From a virus: a stretch of DNA of 62,530 nucleotides. Positions within the stretch are counted from its first letter, which is position 1. Each line of letters begins with the position of its first letter. Of this stretch, positions 49,222 to 56,576 are shown one piece after another. The stretch spans positions 1 to 62,530 of the IMG/VR virus record IMGVR_UViG_3300044691_000381; one strand, written 5' to 3'. The notes under the pieces are model-generated. The model had not been told where the DNA came from and made no database searches. It worked only from the letters and a program-made list of their open reading frames with translations. The translations under genes were made by a program, and so were the position numbers.

Positions 49222-49976
49222 GAGGTTAGGGACCTTTCGTGTCGTGACGGTTCGTGGAGGTGGCTCCGGTACTTGCGGAGAGCCGTCTTCAGGAGTTCCG
49301 TCTGGGCGGGGTCCCACTGATGACTAGCGACTTGGTAATTGGAGGAGATGAACCAAAGTACGAGGGAGATGAGGTAAGTGATTTCGGTGACGTGGGTGAC
49401 TCGGACCGCCAGATGCGTCCTGATGGCGGTATCAACTGCCCCAGAGCGGGCAATCGCATAGAGCGAAAACCCGAGGTAAACCAGTAGCAGCCGGGTATCT
49501 TTTGCGGAGTCGACCATCCAAGCATAGAGCGGTGCCGCTGCCAGCATCAGGCAAAACCAGTACAGTGCGACGTGATCGACCGCAAGAAACCACTTCCATC
49601 CCGGATCGATGTTGCTGGTGAGGGGGAAGCGCAGCGTCAGAATCGCGATTGCAAGCATGCAGCCAGCGAAGACCTGGAGGAGAACAGGATTCCTGTCCGG
49701 GATGCCGGTCTTGCGGATCGCCTGGAAGAGGGCCACCACGAGATAGATATGGGCGGCATAATCAACAAACCACCCTACCCAGCAGGCCGCGTGGTAGACC
49801 TGCCATGGAGCCAAGCGAGCCACAGCGAAGAGCCAGATGGAATTGCCGACCACCGCCCCTAGATATGCCGCCAACGCGATGTTGCGGCGCCTATAGGCCC
49901 ACAGGCCGACAGTAAGTTGACCGAGTACGACAGCAAGCCAGATGCAAAGCTGGAGGTGGGTGATTTTAGTATGCAA
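49218..49976 (-). CDS. Seven-span membrane protein, possible lysogenic cargo (252 aa)
   Basis: The product has about seven hydrophobic helices (LCIWLAVVLGQLTVGLWAY, NIALAAYLGAVVGNSIWLFA, and so on) and a short charged C-terminal tail. It starts with TTG at 49976 because no ATG or GTG lies in frame nearby; the ribosome binding site is weak. I associate similar unnamed proteins with Acidobacteriota genomes. In a lysogen it could change the envelope or exclude related phages; this is inference from location. Confidence 0.6.
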   Translation of the reverse strand: MHTKITHLQLCIWLAVVLGQLTVGLWAYRRRNIALAAYLGAVVGNSIWLFAVARLAPWQVYHAACWVGWFVDYAAHIYLVVALFQAIRKTGIPDRNPVLLQVFAGCMLAIAILTLRFPLTSNIDPGWKWFLAVDHVALYWFCLMLAAAPLYAWMVDSAKDTRLLLVYLGFSLYAIARSGAVDTAIRTHLAVRVTHVTEITYLISLVLWFISSNYQVASHQWDPAQTELLKTALRKYRSHLHEPSRHERSLTS

Positions 49977-50009
49977 GGCGCCCCCGGATGGAAGCGCCCT
50001 GCACGGGGT

Positions 50010-50201
50010 CTACTTCTTGTGAGGCTTGACCGGCAAAGGTGCCGGCGCCTTGTGGGAACCGCAGGCGGGGGGACACGGAGTTGGAACTCCTACCGGGCCT
50101 TGTGCGAGAAGAGACGCATCGTTGCGCGTGGCAACATGCATAGACGCAAACAGGGCCAGAACAAGAACAAAGGCGAAGAATAAAGCCAGACGAGTTTTCA
50201 T
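50010..50201 (-). CDS. Small exported Pro/Cys peptide (63 aa)
   Basis: AAGGAG seven bases before the ATG at 50201 is a strong start. Residues 1-20 (MKTRLALFFAFVLVLALFAS) are a signal peptide or anchor; the rest is polar with PTPCPPACGSHKAPAPLPV, two Cys that could form a disulfide. It lies between attP and the membrane genes, the usual position of lysogenic conversion genes. No family recognised. Confidence 0.6.
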   Translation of the reverse strand: MKTRLALFFAFVLVLALFASMHVATRNDASLLAQGPVGVPTPCPPACGSHKAPAPLPVKPHKK

Positions 50202-50479
50202 TGAAAGCTCCTTTGGCGCGTGAATGCGCTACACAGAGCTTACGAAGGGAAAGGTGCTGGCAATAGAGAGCAGGCGAGGTAACTTTGCTGCGAACCAGAA
50301 CAGTAACCAAAGTCATAGGAAAAGACAAGAGGAATTTCCGATGACACGGAAGTCCTTTGTCTACTACACGACGATGAGGTAAATGGGGACCGGGTGAGAC
50401 ATAGCTGGAACTGGCTGTGGAAAAAACCAATGGGGGAACGCATCGCATGAAGGCCAAATCACTGTCAGAGCAATTTCTG

Positions 50480-50500
50480 CCAGTGGCAGTTTGAGTGGCA
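50480..50500. repeat. 21-bp direct repeat, attP left arm
   Basis: A 21-bp sequence containing two AGTGGCA units separated by GTTTG is repeated exactly at 50744-50764. The copies lie about 125 bp and 57 bp from the tRNA core, fitting integrase arm-type sites. The surrounding 50202-50624 contains no supported gene. Confidence 0.6.
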
Positions 50501-50624
50501 CCTCCAGCCTGTACTCGGTGCACCTTATGCGCTTCTATGCAATTCAGACGTTTTGCGGAAGTTCTTGTCTTTATTGGTCTATGCGGCTTTATGCGTCTCG
50601 GTGCAAAGCTAGCGTACATGGCTT

Positions 50625-50687
50625 GCAGCGGACTTAAAATCCGCAGGGAGCAATCCCATGAGGGTTCAAGTCCCTCTCCGGGCACCA
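50625..50687 (+). other. attP: attP core: 3' part of a tRNA-Leu(UAA) gene
   Basis: The sequence has a complete anticodon arm (GCGGA-CTTAAAA-TCCGC, anticodon TAA at 50635-50637), a short variable arm (GGGAGCAATCCC), a T arm (GAGGG-TTCAAGT-CCCTC, 50660-50676), the 3' acceptor strand TCCGGGC, a discriminator A and encoded CCA (50685-50687). The matching 5' acceptor strand GCCCGGA and a D arm are absent upstream. This is the usual form of attP for phages that integrate into tRNA genes and restore the 3' end. The integrase gene ends 26 bp away. Confidence 0.9.
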
Positions 50688-50712
50688 ACAAACTAAAGGT
50701 GCTTAGCTCCAT

Positions 50713-51795
50713 TTAGCCAGCCCTTCCGATCTTCTTGGAATTCCCAGTGGCAGTTTGAGTGGCAGTTCCAATTGAAACCACGTTTCGGAGTGCTGGCGCT
50801 GTCAGTATCTTCTCGACCTCGATCTGTTTATGGTCTGGGCAGAGGTGCGCATACTGTGCCGTGATGGAGATGGTCTTATGTCCGGCGAGTTCTTGGATTG
50901 TCTTCAGGGGAACCCCGGCAATCGCCAGCCATGAGCAGAACGTGTGCCGGTTGCAGTGCCAGACGTAATCCTCGATCTCAGCCGTCTCCATTGCCGGATG
51001 GAACCATGAGCGGGTATCGAAGTTGGCGCCCTGCCGGGGGAAGACTCGCTCTTTCCGCTTGGGTGTTACGCGGGCCTTGCGTGTGGCCAGAATCTCTTTC
51101 ACCTGGGAGTTCATCATCACGGTACGATCGTCGCCATTCTTTGTCGCAGTTAGGTTGATTTCATCGCGCTCAAAGTCTACCTGCCACCACTCCACGGTGT
51201 ACTGCTCAGTGAGGCGCATTCCGGAGAGCACCGAAACCGCGAACTCTTCCTTGTGGGGATCTTTGATGGCAGCGTACAGGTCGGCATATTCGGAGCGGGA
51301 GAGGAAGCGCTTGCGGCCCTTTGCTTGCGGACGTTGGTGGATTAGACGAGCCGTGTTCATCTTCACCTTCCCCAACCGTATGCCTTCTTTGTAGGCCAAG
51401 GAGACAAAGGCCTTGTAATGGTTGAAGGTGCTGTCACTGACGTCGCGCGCCTTGATCCAATCGCTGATCTCATCGGGGCCGATCTCATCGGCAATGCGCG
51501 TACCGAGCCCGTCCTTCAGCAGTGCGGCCTTAGTCACATAGTCCCGAACCGACTTGTTGTGTTCGCGCGCATAGGCAAGCGCCAGGTCTGCCAAGTCTCC
51601 AACCGTCACCTTCTTCCTCCGCAGCTCGGGAAGCTTATCTCCCGTGAGGAGTTCCGTACGGCGCTTCCGGTAGAGTTTGCCTGCGTCGGTCTTGGTGCCA
51701 GCGCGCTCCCGCCGCCGCTTGCCATGATCGAAATACTGACACCACCAGATACCGCTGCCTACCGGGCATTCGTAAACGCCCCGCTCTTTAGCCAT
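50713..51795 (-). CDS. int: Tyrosine integrase
   Basis: The 360-aa protein has a core-binding domain (about 60-155) and a catalytic domain with Arg194 (SGMRLTE), Lys219 (TKNGDDRTV), His280-x-x-Arg283 (WHCNRHTFCSWL), His306 (LAGHKTIS) and nucleophile Tyr315 (AQYAHL). It recombines attP with the tRNA-Leu(UAA) gene. Its C-terminus contains the right copy of the 21-bp repeat, so arm-site DNA and coding sequence overlap. Transcribed with the excisionase-like gene just upstream. Confidence 0.97.
   Translation of the reverse strand: MAKERGVYECPVGSGIWWCQYFDHGKRRRERAGTKTDAGKLYRKRRTELLTGDKLPELRRKKVTVGDLADLALAYAREHNKSVRDYVTKAALLKDGLGTRIADEIGPDEISDWIKARDVSDSTFNHYKAFVSLAYKEGIRLGKVKMNTARLIHQRPQAKGRKRFLSRSEYADLYAAIKDPHKEEFAVSVLSGMRLTEQYTVEWWQVDFERDEINLTATKNGDDRTVMMNSQVKEILATRKARVTPKRKERVFPRQGANFDTRSWFHPAMETAEIEDYVWHCNRHTFCSWLAIAGVPLKTIQELAGHKTISITAQYAHLCPDHKQIEVEKILTAPALRNVVSIGTATQTATGNSKKIGRAG
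50744..50764. repeat. 21-bp direct repeat, attP right arm (inside int)
   Basis: This exact second copy of the repeat at 50480-50500 lies within the last codons of the integrase gene, encoding part of its TATQTATG end. See the left copy for spacing. Confidence 0.6.
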
Positions 51796-51804
51796 GGGTT
51801 TCTC

Positions 51805-52020
51805 CTAAGCGGACACCATATCAGAATGCATAATCTCGGCGGCGACGCGCTTGACGTCTTCGCTGGGGATGAGGACGCGCCGACCCTTGCGGCGGGTTCG
51901 CAGCTTGCCATCGCTGATGAGGTAGTCGATTGCCCGGACCGACATAGCCAGGGAGCTCGCGGCTTCGTAGCGGGAATAGAAGAACTTTTCGAAGGCTACA
52001 ACCTTTGCACGCTGCTGCAT
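51805..52020 (-). CDS. Excisionase-like HTH protein (71 aa)
   Basis: The 71-aa product has a MerR/HTH_17-type fold: YEAASSLAMSVRAIDYLISDG, KLRTRRKGRRVLIPSEDVKR. Such proteins act as excisionases or as small repressors. It lies first in the lysogeny operon, directly downstream of an operator-bearing promoter and 9 bp before int. I favour a recombination directionality factor, but it could also be the operator-binding regulator. Confidence 0.7.
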   Translation of the reverse strand: MQQRAKVVAFEKFFYSRYEAASSLAMSVRAIDYLISDGKLRTRRKGRRVLIPSEDVKRVAAEIMHSDMVSA

Positions 52021-52055
52021 GGACTTGCTCCGAGGAAGAATTTGGTTGAGTGACG

Positions 52056-52085
52056 ACTATGGTACTTTTGGACACTAGTTGTCAA
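52056..52085 (-). promoter_or_regulatory. Leftward promoter of the excisionase-integrase operon
   Basis: On the - strand TTGACA (52085-52080) and CATAGT (52061-52056) are 18 bp apart. The spacer holds the ACTAGT-core site GACACTAGTTGTC (52071-52083 on the + strand), so the same protein that controls the left early promoter probably controls this one. Confidence 0.7.
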
Positions 52086-52096
52086 TCTATTTTTAA

Positions 52097-52131
52097 ACTA
52101 GTTGACTAAATAGTGTTAGCTGGGTTAGTGT
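52097..52131 (+). promoter_or_regulatory. Rightward early promoter with ACTAGT operator
   Basis: TTGACT at 52102-52107 and a weak TAGTGT at 52126-52131 lie 18 bp apart, the same -35 and spacing as the left early promoter. The operator AAACTAGTTGAC (52095-52106) overlaps the -35. It would drive the right early operon starting at the TTG at 52157. Confidence 0.6.
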
Positions 52132-52156
52132 TTGGCTTCCGACACAGGAGCGTCCC

Positions 52157-52306
52157 TTGTTCTTCAATCTCGTCCTCTGCCTTGCAGTGTGTTTGCTCGT
52201 CACCTCACCCCTAACCTTCCACAAAGCCCGCATTCTCAAAGACAAACTGGTCGACTGGATCGAGCGCAAGCAGTTCGAGAGGCTTGTAGACCGGGTGGGC
52301 CGATGA
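52157..52306 (+). CDS. First gene of the right early operon: small membrane protein, TTG start (49 aa)
   Basis: AGGAG at 52146-52150 precedes a TTG start, and the TGA overlaps the next ATG. The product has an N-terminal hydrophobic helix (MFFNLVLCLAVCLLVTSPL) and a charged amphipathic helix (LVDWIERKQFERLVDRVGR). As the first gene of the operon it would be made earliest after induction. Confidence 0.55.
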   Translation: MFFNLVLCLAVCLLVTSPLTFHKARILKDKLVDWIERKQFERLVDRVGR

Positions 52307-52698
52307 GCGCCACGCCAGAGCTGCCCGAAATAACCTGCCCGTACTGTCGCAAGCCTGCCGAGCTTGGCGGTGGGAAATGGTTTTGCGCACCCTGCAAAGC
52401 TTGGGTGAGAGCCTACCCCAACAGCCCCACTCAGAAACCCATGGGGCGGCTGGCGAAGGAAAGACTTCACAGCATGCGCGTCCGAGCCTATGCAGCCTTC
52501 GACAGCGTGTGGCAGATGGTTTCTGGGGTGCAAGGTTGGCCGGAGGCGCGCGCACGGAAAGCGGCGTACTGGTGGCTGGCGCAGGAGCTGGGACTCCATC
52601 AGAGCGAGTGCCAAATCTCCTTCTTCAACGAGTTCAATACCCAACGGGTGATTGACATCTGCATGGCTGTGGGTGGGAAGAAGGACGTGGCGGCGTGA
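52303..52698 (+). CDS. DUF3268 zinc-finger protein (131 aa)
   Basis: The product matches DUF3268: CPYCRKPAELGGGKWFCAPC zinc site, PMGRLAKERLHSMRVRAYAA, FDSVWQM and AAYWWLAQELGLHQSECQI. The family is common in phages and prophages; function unknown. The ATG at 52303 overlaps the previous stop. Confidence 0.8.
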   Translation: MSATPELPEITCPYCRKPAELGGGKWFCAPCKAWVRAYPNSPTQKPMGRLAKERLHSMRVRAYAAFDSVWQMVSGVQGWPEARARKAAYWWLAQELGLHQSECQISFFNEFNTQRVIDICMAVGGKKDVAA

Positions 52699-53369
52699 AC
52701 AGGCGTCCTTGGACTCCGGGAGAATTGGAGATCGTTCGCCGCGAGTATGCGAACACGCGGACGGATGCAATCGCGAAGCGGCTAGGGCGATCACTGACGA
52801 ATGTCTATCAAGCGGCTTATCGGCTGGGGATATTCAAGAGCGGAGAATATCTCGCTAGTCCGGACGCGTGCAGGCTAAGACGAGATTTCACGCCAGCCTC
52901 GATAGCGAAGCGCTTCAAGCCGGGGCAGGTACCGGCGAATAAGGGTCTGCGTCGACCGGGTTGGGCACCGGGCCGCATGAAAGAGACGCAATTTGGCAAG
53001 GGTCAGATGCCGCACAATTGGCATCCCGTCGGGCATGAGCGCCTGACGAAAGAAGGCTATCTACAGCGCAAGATGGCCGACACCGGGAACACCGTGGAGG
53101 ACTATGTCGAGGTTCACCGGCTGCTATGGGAAGAGCGTCATGGCCCGATTCCTTCCGGCCTCGTGCTCGTCTTCAAAGATCGCAACAAAACGAACATTGT
53201 CCTCGAAAACCTCGAACTGATCACCCGCCGCGAACTTATGGCTCGCAACTCCATTCACCGTCTCCCGAAGGAGTTGGCAGACTTGATCCAACTCAACGGC
53301 GCACTGAAACGAAAGCTGAGGACTCTTAGTGAAAAACAAAATGTCGGATCTTCGCAACCATCTCTTTGA
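52695..53369 (+). CDS. HNH-type protein with N-terminal Myb-like HTH
   Basis: Residues 1-50 (NRRPWTPGELEIVRREYANT, AKRLGRSLTNVYQAAYRLG) form a SANT/Myb-like DNA-binding helix bundle. The C-terminal part (EVHRLLWEERHGPIPSGLVL, then KDRNKTNIVLENLELITRRE) is an HNH_3 domain, but the usual second His of the metal site appears replaced (VFKD instead of the usual His-His-Asp/Lys-Asp), so activity is uncertain. Widespread phage gene. Confidence 0.8.
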   Translation: MNRRPWTPGELEIVRREYANTRTDAIAKRLGRSLTNVYQAAYRLGIFKSGEYLASPDACRLRRDFTPASIAKRFKPGQVPANKGLRRPGWAPGRMKETQFGKGQMPHNWHPVGHERLTKEGYLQRKMADTGNTVEDYVEVHRLLWEERHGPIPSGLVLVFKDRNKTNIVLENLELITRRELMARNSIHRLPKELADLIQLNGALKRKLRTLSEKQNVGSSQPSL

Positions 53370-53580
53370 AACTCTCGAAGCGCTCAAGGATGAAGAGAAA
53401 CCCATGGATATTGCGCGTGCGAAGGCTATCAGCGAGGTCGCCCAAACGCTCATCAACTCTGCAAAGGTGGAGTTGGAATTCATGGAAGCGACCGGCGAGA
53501 TTGAAACAGGGTTCTTTGATGCTCGGCTGGATGCCAAACCGCAACCATTGAGACTGCCAGGAGAGAGAAAGACAGCATGA
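53329..53580 (+). CDS. Conserved small helical phage protein (83 aa)
   Basis: The sequence MSDLRNHLFETLEALKDEEK then DIARAKAISEVAQTLINSAK and VELEFMEATG is a pattern I know from many phages and prophages, function unknown. The GTG at 53329 has GAGGA seven bases upstream; the ATG at 53341 is the alternative start. It overlaps the HNH gene end by 41 bp. Confidence 0.75.
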   Translation: MKNKMSDLRNHLFETLEALKDEEKPMDIARAKAISEVAQTLINSAKVELEFMEATGEIETGFFDARLDAKPQPLRLPGERKTA

Positions 53581-53582
53581 CC

Positions 53583-53765
53583 CTACTCCTCCTCCACCCA
53601 AGTAAGGTCTCTAGTCGGCACTCGGTAGCGATTCAGGAGAGTTCCTTTGAGTTCAAGGTTCACCTCGGAGCCGTCCGCACTCACAGCCCACACCGTCCAG
53701 ACCGATTTGGAGGTTCCGGGAATTACCTTATCGCCCACCTTCGGGATGCGCTGCTTCTTTGCCAT
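53583..53765 (-). CDS. Antisense small protein (60 aa)
   Basis: On the - strand within the + strand operon. The product is basic then beta-rich (PKVGDKVIPGTSKSVWTVWA, VNLELKGTLLNRYRVPTRDL), resembling a small SH3-like barrel. AGGAAG six bases before the ATG supports translation. It lies directly downstream of the - strand gene at 53769. Confidence 0.6.
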   Translation of the reverse strand: MAKKQRIPKVGDKVIPGTSKSVWTVWAVSADGSEVNLELKGTLLNRYRVPTRDLTWVEEE

Positions 53766-53768
53766 AAG

Positions 53769-54068
53769 TTACTTCCTAAGCTTTCTATACTCCTCCGGCG
53801 TAAGCGCAAGCCACACGCCCCCCGGCCTTCCCATTCGAATCTCCCGCTCGAGCTGGCTACGTGCCTCGACGGTCCGGTCTTCTCCCCATCGTGCCTGCAT
53901 CTCGAGGATCTTGTCGGGTGTGGCGAAGATGAGTTTGAGGGGCAGGGAAGTACGGCAGTCCTCCTCAAGGAAGCTGATGCGGTAGCCATCACGAAGCATG
54001 AAGTTCATAAGGACGCGGTGTTGGTTGGTTCGTTTGATAGCGCCCTGAGAACAGAAGTGTGCACCCAT
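53769..54068 (-). CDS. Antisense hypothetical protein (99 aa)
   Basis: The product (VLMNFMLRDGYRISFLEEDC, LKLIFATPDKILEMQARWGE) has coding-like composition and an ordered alpha/beta pattern, but no clear ribosome binding site. Starts at 54008 or 53999 are possible. With the 60-aa gene it forms a two-gene island opposing the right operon. Confidence 0.5.
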   Translation of the reverse strand: MGAHFCSQGAIKRTNQHRVLMNFMLRDGYRISFLEEDCRTSLPLKLIFATPDKILEMQARWGEDRTVEARSQLEREIRMGRPGGVWLALTPEEYRKLRK

Positions 54069-54109
54069 GGTGGGATTTTAGGCGGTCTGGTTGTGGAGGT
54101 GAAAGGGTA

Positions 54110-55168
54110 ATGGGAAGAGAAACGAATATCAGTTGGACAGACAGCACTTGGAATGCGATTCGCGGTTGCTCGCGCGTCAGCGAAGGATGCAGGCATTGCT
54201 ATGCAGAATCCATCGCGCACCGTTTCAGCGGGCCGGGCTTGGCATACGAAGGGCTCGTGCAACTCGACGCATCCGGCAAGTCTACGGGCAAGTGGAACGG
54301 GCAAATAAAGTTCCTAGAAGCACACCTGCTCGACCCGCTGAAGTGGAAGGAACCGCGTCGCATCTTCGTCAACTCGATGAGTGATCTGTTCCATGAGAAC
54401 GTCACCGACGAGATGCGCGACAAGATTTTTGCCGTGATGGCGCTTTGTCCGCAGCACACCTTTCAGGTGCTGACGAAGCGGCCGGAGAGGATGCTGGCTT
54501 ATCTGAGCGACGACAATCCGCGGTACACCATCCGAAGAATCTTCGATGCAGCCGAGAAGATCGATGCAGAGAATGGTTATGTCTTCGACTGCGATATCTA
54601 TAAACCGCTGTCGAACGTTCACCTGGGCGTATCAGTGGAGGATCAGAAAACGGCTGACCTGCGCATCCCGCTGCTGCTGCAGACGCCGGCGGCGGTTCGG
54701 TTCATCAGCGCGGAGCCGTTGTTGGGGCCAGTGAATCTGGGGGCGCTCAAGTTGGACGGGCCGAATGCGTGGACGACCCACGAATGCAAGCTTGACGGGC
54801 TGAGCGTGCGCAGCAATGGGTCGCCTGCGTTGGGCTGGGTGATCGTAGGCGGCGAGAGTGGGGCTGGGGCGCGTCCGATGCATCCGGACTGGGCGCGGAG
54901 TCTGCGCGATCAGTGCAAGGCCGCTGGCGTGCCGTATTTTTTCAAGCAGTGGGGGGCGTGGACGCCCGGCGAGAATGTCGATCGGGTGACGGGAACCGTC
55001 GACACGGCTGTCTGGTTCAACAATGAGTGGCTGATTGGCATGGAAACACTTTCCAATGACGAAGGCCACGTTGACGACCAGCCTGACCTATACCGCGTCG
55101 GCACAAAGGCCGCTGGCTGTCTTCTGGACAGTGTCGAGCATCATGAGTTCCCGGCGGTGCCAGCGTGA
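54110..55168 (+). CDS. Gp37/Gp68 family protein (DUF5131, radical-SAM-like Cys motif)
   Basis: The 352-aa protein starts like the family: TNISWTDSTWNAIRGCSRVS followed by EGCRHCYAE, giving Cys20, Cys27 and Cys30 (Cx6Cx2C), then FVNSMSDLFHENV, VLTKRPERML and WVIVGGESGAGARPMHPDW. The Cys triplet and TIM-barrel-like strand order suggest an iron-sulfur, radical-SAM-related enzyme; the substrate is unknown. GGAGG and AAAGG lie upstream of the ATG at 54110. Confidence 0.88.
   Translation: MGRETNISWTDSTWNAIRGCSRVSEGCRHCYAESIAHRFSGPGLAYEGLVQLDASGKSTGKWNGQIKFLEAHLLDPLKWKEPRRIFVNSMSDLFHENVTDEMRDKIFAVMALCPQHTFQVLTKRPERMLAYLSDDNPRYTIRRIFDAAEKIDAENGYVFDCDIYKPLSNVHLGVSVEDQKTADLRIPLLLQTPAAVRFISAEPLLGPVNLGALKLDGPNAWTTHECKLDGLSVRSNGSPALGWVIVGGESGAGARPMHPDWARSLRDQCKAAGVPYFFKQWGAWTPGENVDRVTGTVDTAVWFNNEWLIGMETLSNDEGHVDDQPDLYRVGTKAAGCLLDSVEHHEFPAVPA
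55138..55159. repeat. 22-bp direct repeat at gene 3' ends, copy 1
   Basis: A 22-bp sequence around ATGAGTTCCCGGCGGTG recurs exactly at 57993-58014. In both places it encodes HHEFPAV just before a stop that overlaps the next start. A partial match (GGCGGTGTCAGCGTGA) ends the gene at 56576. Confidence 0.8.
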
Positions 55169-55428
55169 TTGTTTCGGCTCGCCAGAAGCCAGTTGAGCAG
55201 TTGCCTGAATGGGCGCTGTGCTGCGACACGATGCGACAAGAGCACATGACCGAAGAGAAGCTTGGCAGCATCCTGAAAGTCGAGTCGGAATCAGCGTTCT
55301 CGGGTGAGGCCGAATGTCACCACTGTCATCGAATAACCCCGAATATCAGGGTTTTACTATCCACCAGCCGCCCAAAGCTTGCGATCCCAGTGGACAACTA
55401 CGACTTTGATGAGGGGGAATCAGAATGA
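55165..55428 (+). CDS. Small CxxC protein (87 aa)
   Basis: The GTG at 55165 overlaps the previous stop (GTGA). The product has CHHC (about residues 51-54) and an earlier CC pair, consistent with one zinc site, and an acidic C-terminus. Function unknown. Confidence 0.6.
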   Translation: MIVSARQKPVEQLPEWALCCDTMRQEHMTEEKLGSILKVESESAFSGEAECHHCHRITPNIRVLLSTSRPKLAIPVDNYDFDEGESE

Positions 55429-55634
55429 GCCGCCCCCGCAAAGTCCTCTCTTCCCGACCGCAGATGAGTTTAGCCGAGATTGCCGAGGAATTGGGCACGA
55501 CCAAGAGCGCCGTAAATATGTGCCTGGTCCGCGCCCTGAAAAAGCTCCGCTCTCAGGGACTCGTAATCAAGATGCAAGAACTTGCGGATGACCTTGACCG
55601 CAACCGAAAGGGAAGTGCGCACTATGAGACCTAG
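55425..55634 (+). CDS. Small HTH protein, sigma region 4-like (69 aa)
   Basis: The core SLAEIAEELGTTKSAVNMCL then RALKKLRSQG is a region 4-type helix-turn-helix. With the similar protein at 44353 and the full sigma factor at 61895, the phage encodes three region 4-like modules. A transcriptional role is inferred. Confidence 0.65.
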   Translation: MSRPRKVLSSRPQMSLAEIAEELGTTKSAVNMCLVRALKKLRSQGLVIKMQELADDLDRNRKGSAHYET

Positions 55635-56046
55635 AAAGAAGATCCTCTGTGTGGATTGCAATGAGCAGACTCTCTCGGTTCGCAAGTTCTTCCTTGAGAC
55701 GCGCGGCTTCCGTGTGGTTCCAATGGCGACCTCAGACGAAGCGCTCGCGATTCTCGAGCGGGCACTCCCGTACTCCATCGACCTGATGATCTGCGAGCTT
55801 TTGATGCCGCAGATGGACGGCAATGAGTTGGTGAGGCGCGCCAAGCAACTGCGTCCCGAACTGGCAGCAATGGTCATCTCCAGTGGGGTCGGTGCGCTCG
55901 AGTTCGCCAAGCATGCCGACGTGTTCCTTGCAAAGGGCTGTAGCTCCCCGACTGAAATATACGGCTTCGCGCGTCGCTTAGTGGCACGCAAACCGGGTCC
56001 AAAACCAGCTTCTCATTCAGGGTCCCAGGCTGGGAGGGTGGCGTGA
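55624..56046 (+). CDS. Stand-alone response-regulator receiver domain, phospho-Asp replaced by Glu
   Basis: The 140-aa protein matches a CheY-like receiver: ILCVDCNEQTLSVRKFFLET, DLMICELLMPQMDGNELVRR, MVISSGV and VFLAKGCSS. Asp11 of the acidic pocket is kept but its partner is Cys12. At the phospho-acceptor position (before LLMPQMDG) there is Glu58 instead of Asp. Ser86/87 and Lys104 match the Thr/Ser and Lys positions. A Glu can mimic the phosphorylated state, so this may be a permanently active partner of a host signalling or transcription protein. Rare in phages. Confidence 0.8.
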   Translation: MRPRKKILCVDCNEQTLSVRKFFLETRGFRVVPMATSDEALAILERALPYSIDLMICELLMPQMDGNELVRRAKQLRPELAAMVISSGVGALEFAKHADVFLAKGCSSPTEIYGFARRLVARKPGPKPASHSGSQAGRVA

Positions 56047-56576
56047 GGGACACTGGCTTATTCGAATCTGACGCGGACACGGCGCAACTCTCGCCATGCC
56101 GCACTTGGCGGTACACGCTCAACCGGGAGTGGGCGGACGGGACCTGCGTCGGCTTCCTGATGTTCAACCCGAGCACGGCGGACGAGAATCTCGACGACCC
56201 TACCATCCGGAAGTGCCGCGGCTTCGCGCTGCGCTGGGGATACGGCCGCATGGTCATCGTCAACCTCTTCGCCATCCGTGGCAGCGATCCGCGCATCGTG
56301 CGCCGCGTGGGTGACCCCGTGGGGCCAATGAACAACTATCACATCGTCGACGCGACGAAGGAGTGCAGGGAGTTGGTTTGCGCGTGGGGATGCGGCGGCC
56401 ACATGAAAGGCGATCTACTCAAGCGCCCCGGCGCCGTGCTGAAACTCTTGGAGCAAGAGCGATGCGCCATGCCGATAACATGCCTCGGCTACAGCGCAGA
56501 TGGCAGCCCACGGCATCCGTTGATGCTTGCCTATGACACGCCACGGGAACCCTATCGCACGGCGGTGTCAGCGTGA
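56043..56576 (+). CDS. DUF1643 family protein
   Basis: The 177-aa product has the DUF1643 pattern: CRTWRYTLNREWADG, VGFLMFNPSTAD, DPTIRKCRGFALRWGYG, VNLFAIRGSDPR and a C-terminal CLGYSADGSPRHPL. Found in phages, mobile elements and bacterial genomes, function unknown. It starts at a GTG overlapping the previous stop. Confidence 0.88.
   Translation: MRDTGLFESDADTAQLSPCRTWRYTLNREWADGTCVGFLMFNPSTADENLDDPTIRKCRGFALRWGYGRMVIVNLFAIRGSDPRIVRRVGDPVGPMNNYHIVDATKECRELVCAWGCGGHMKGDLLKRPGAVLKLLEQERCAMPITCLGYSADGSPRHPLMLAYDTPREPYRTAVSA

Noticed and set aside
50617-50690. Functional tRNA-Leu gene
   Set aside because: Only the anticodon arm to the CCA end is present; no 5' acceptor strand or D arm can be found upstream, so it is an attP fragment.
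49966-50712. 248-codon - strand ORF across the attP region
   Set aside because: Its start translates the tRNA fragment (VPGEGLEPS, the usual spurious tRNA peptide), it overlaps the well-supported 63-aa gene, and the rest has no protein-like pattern.
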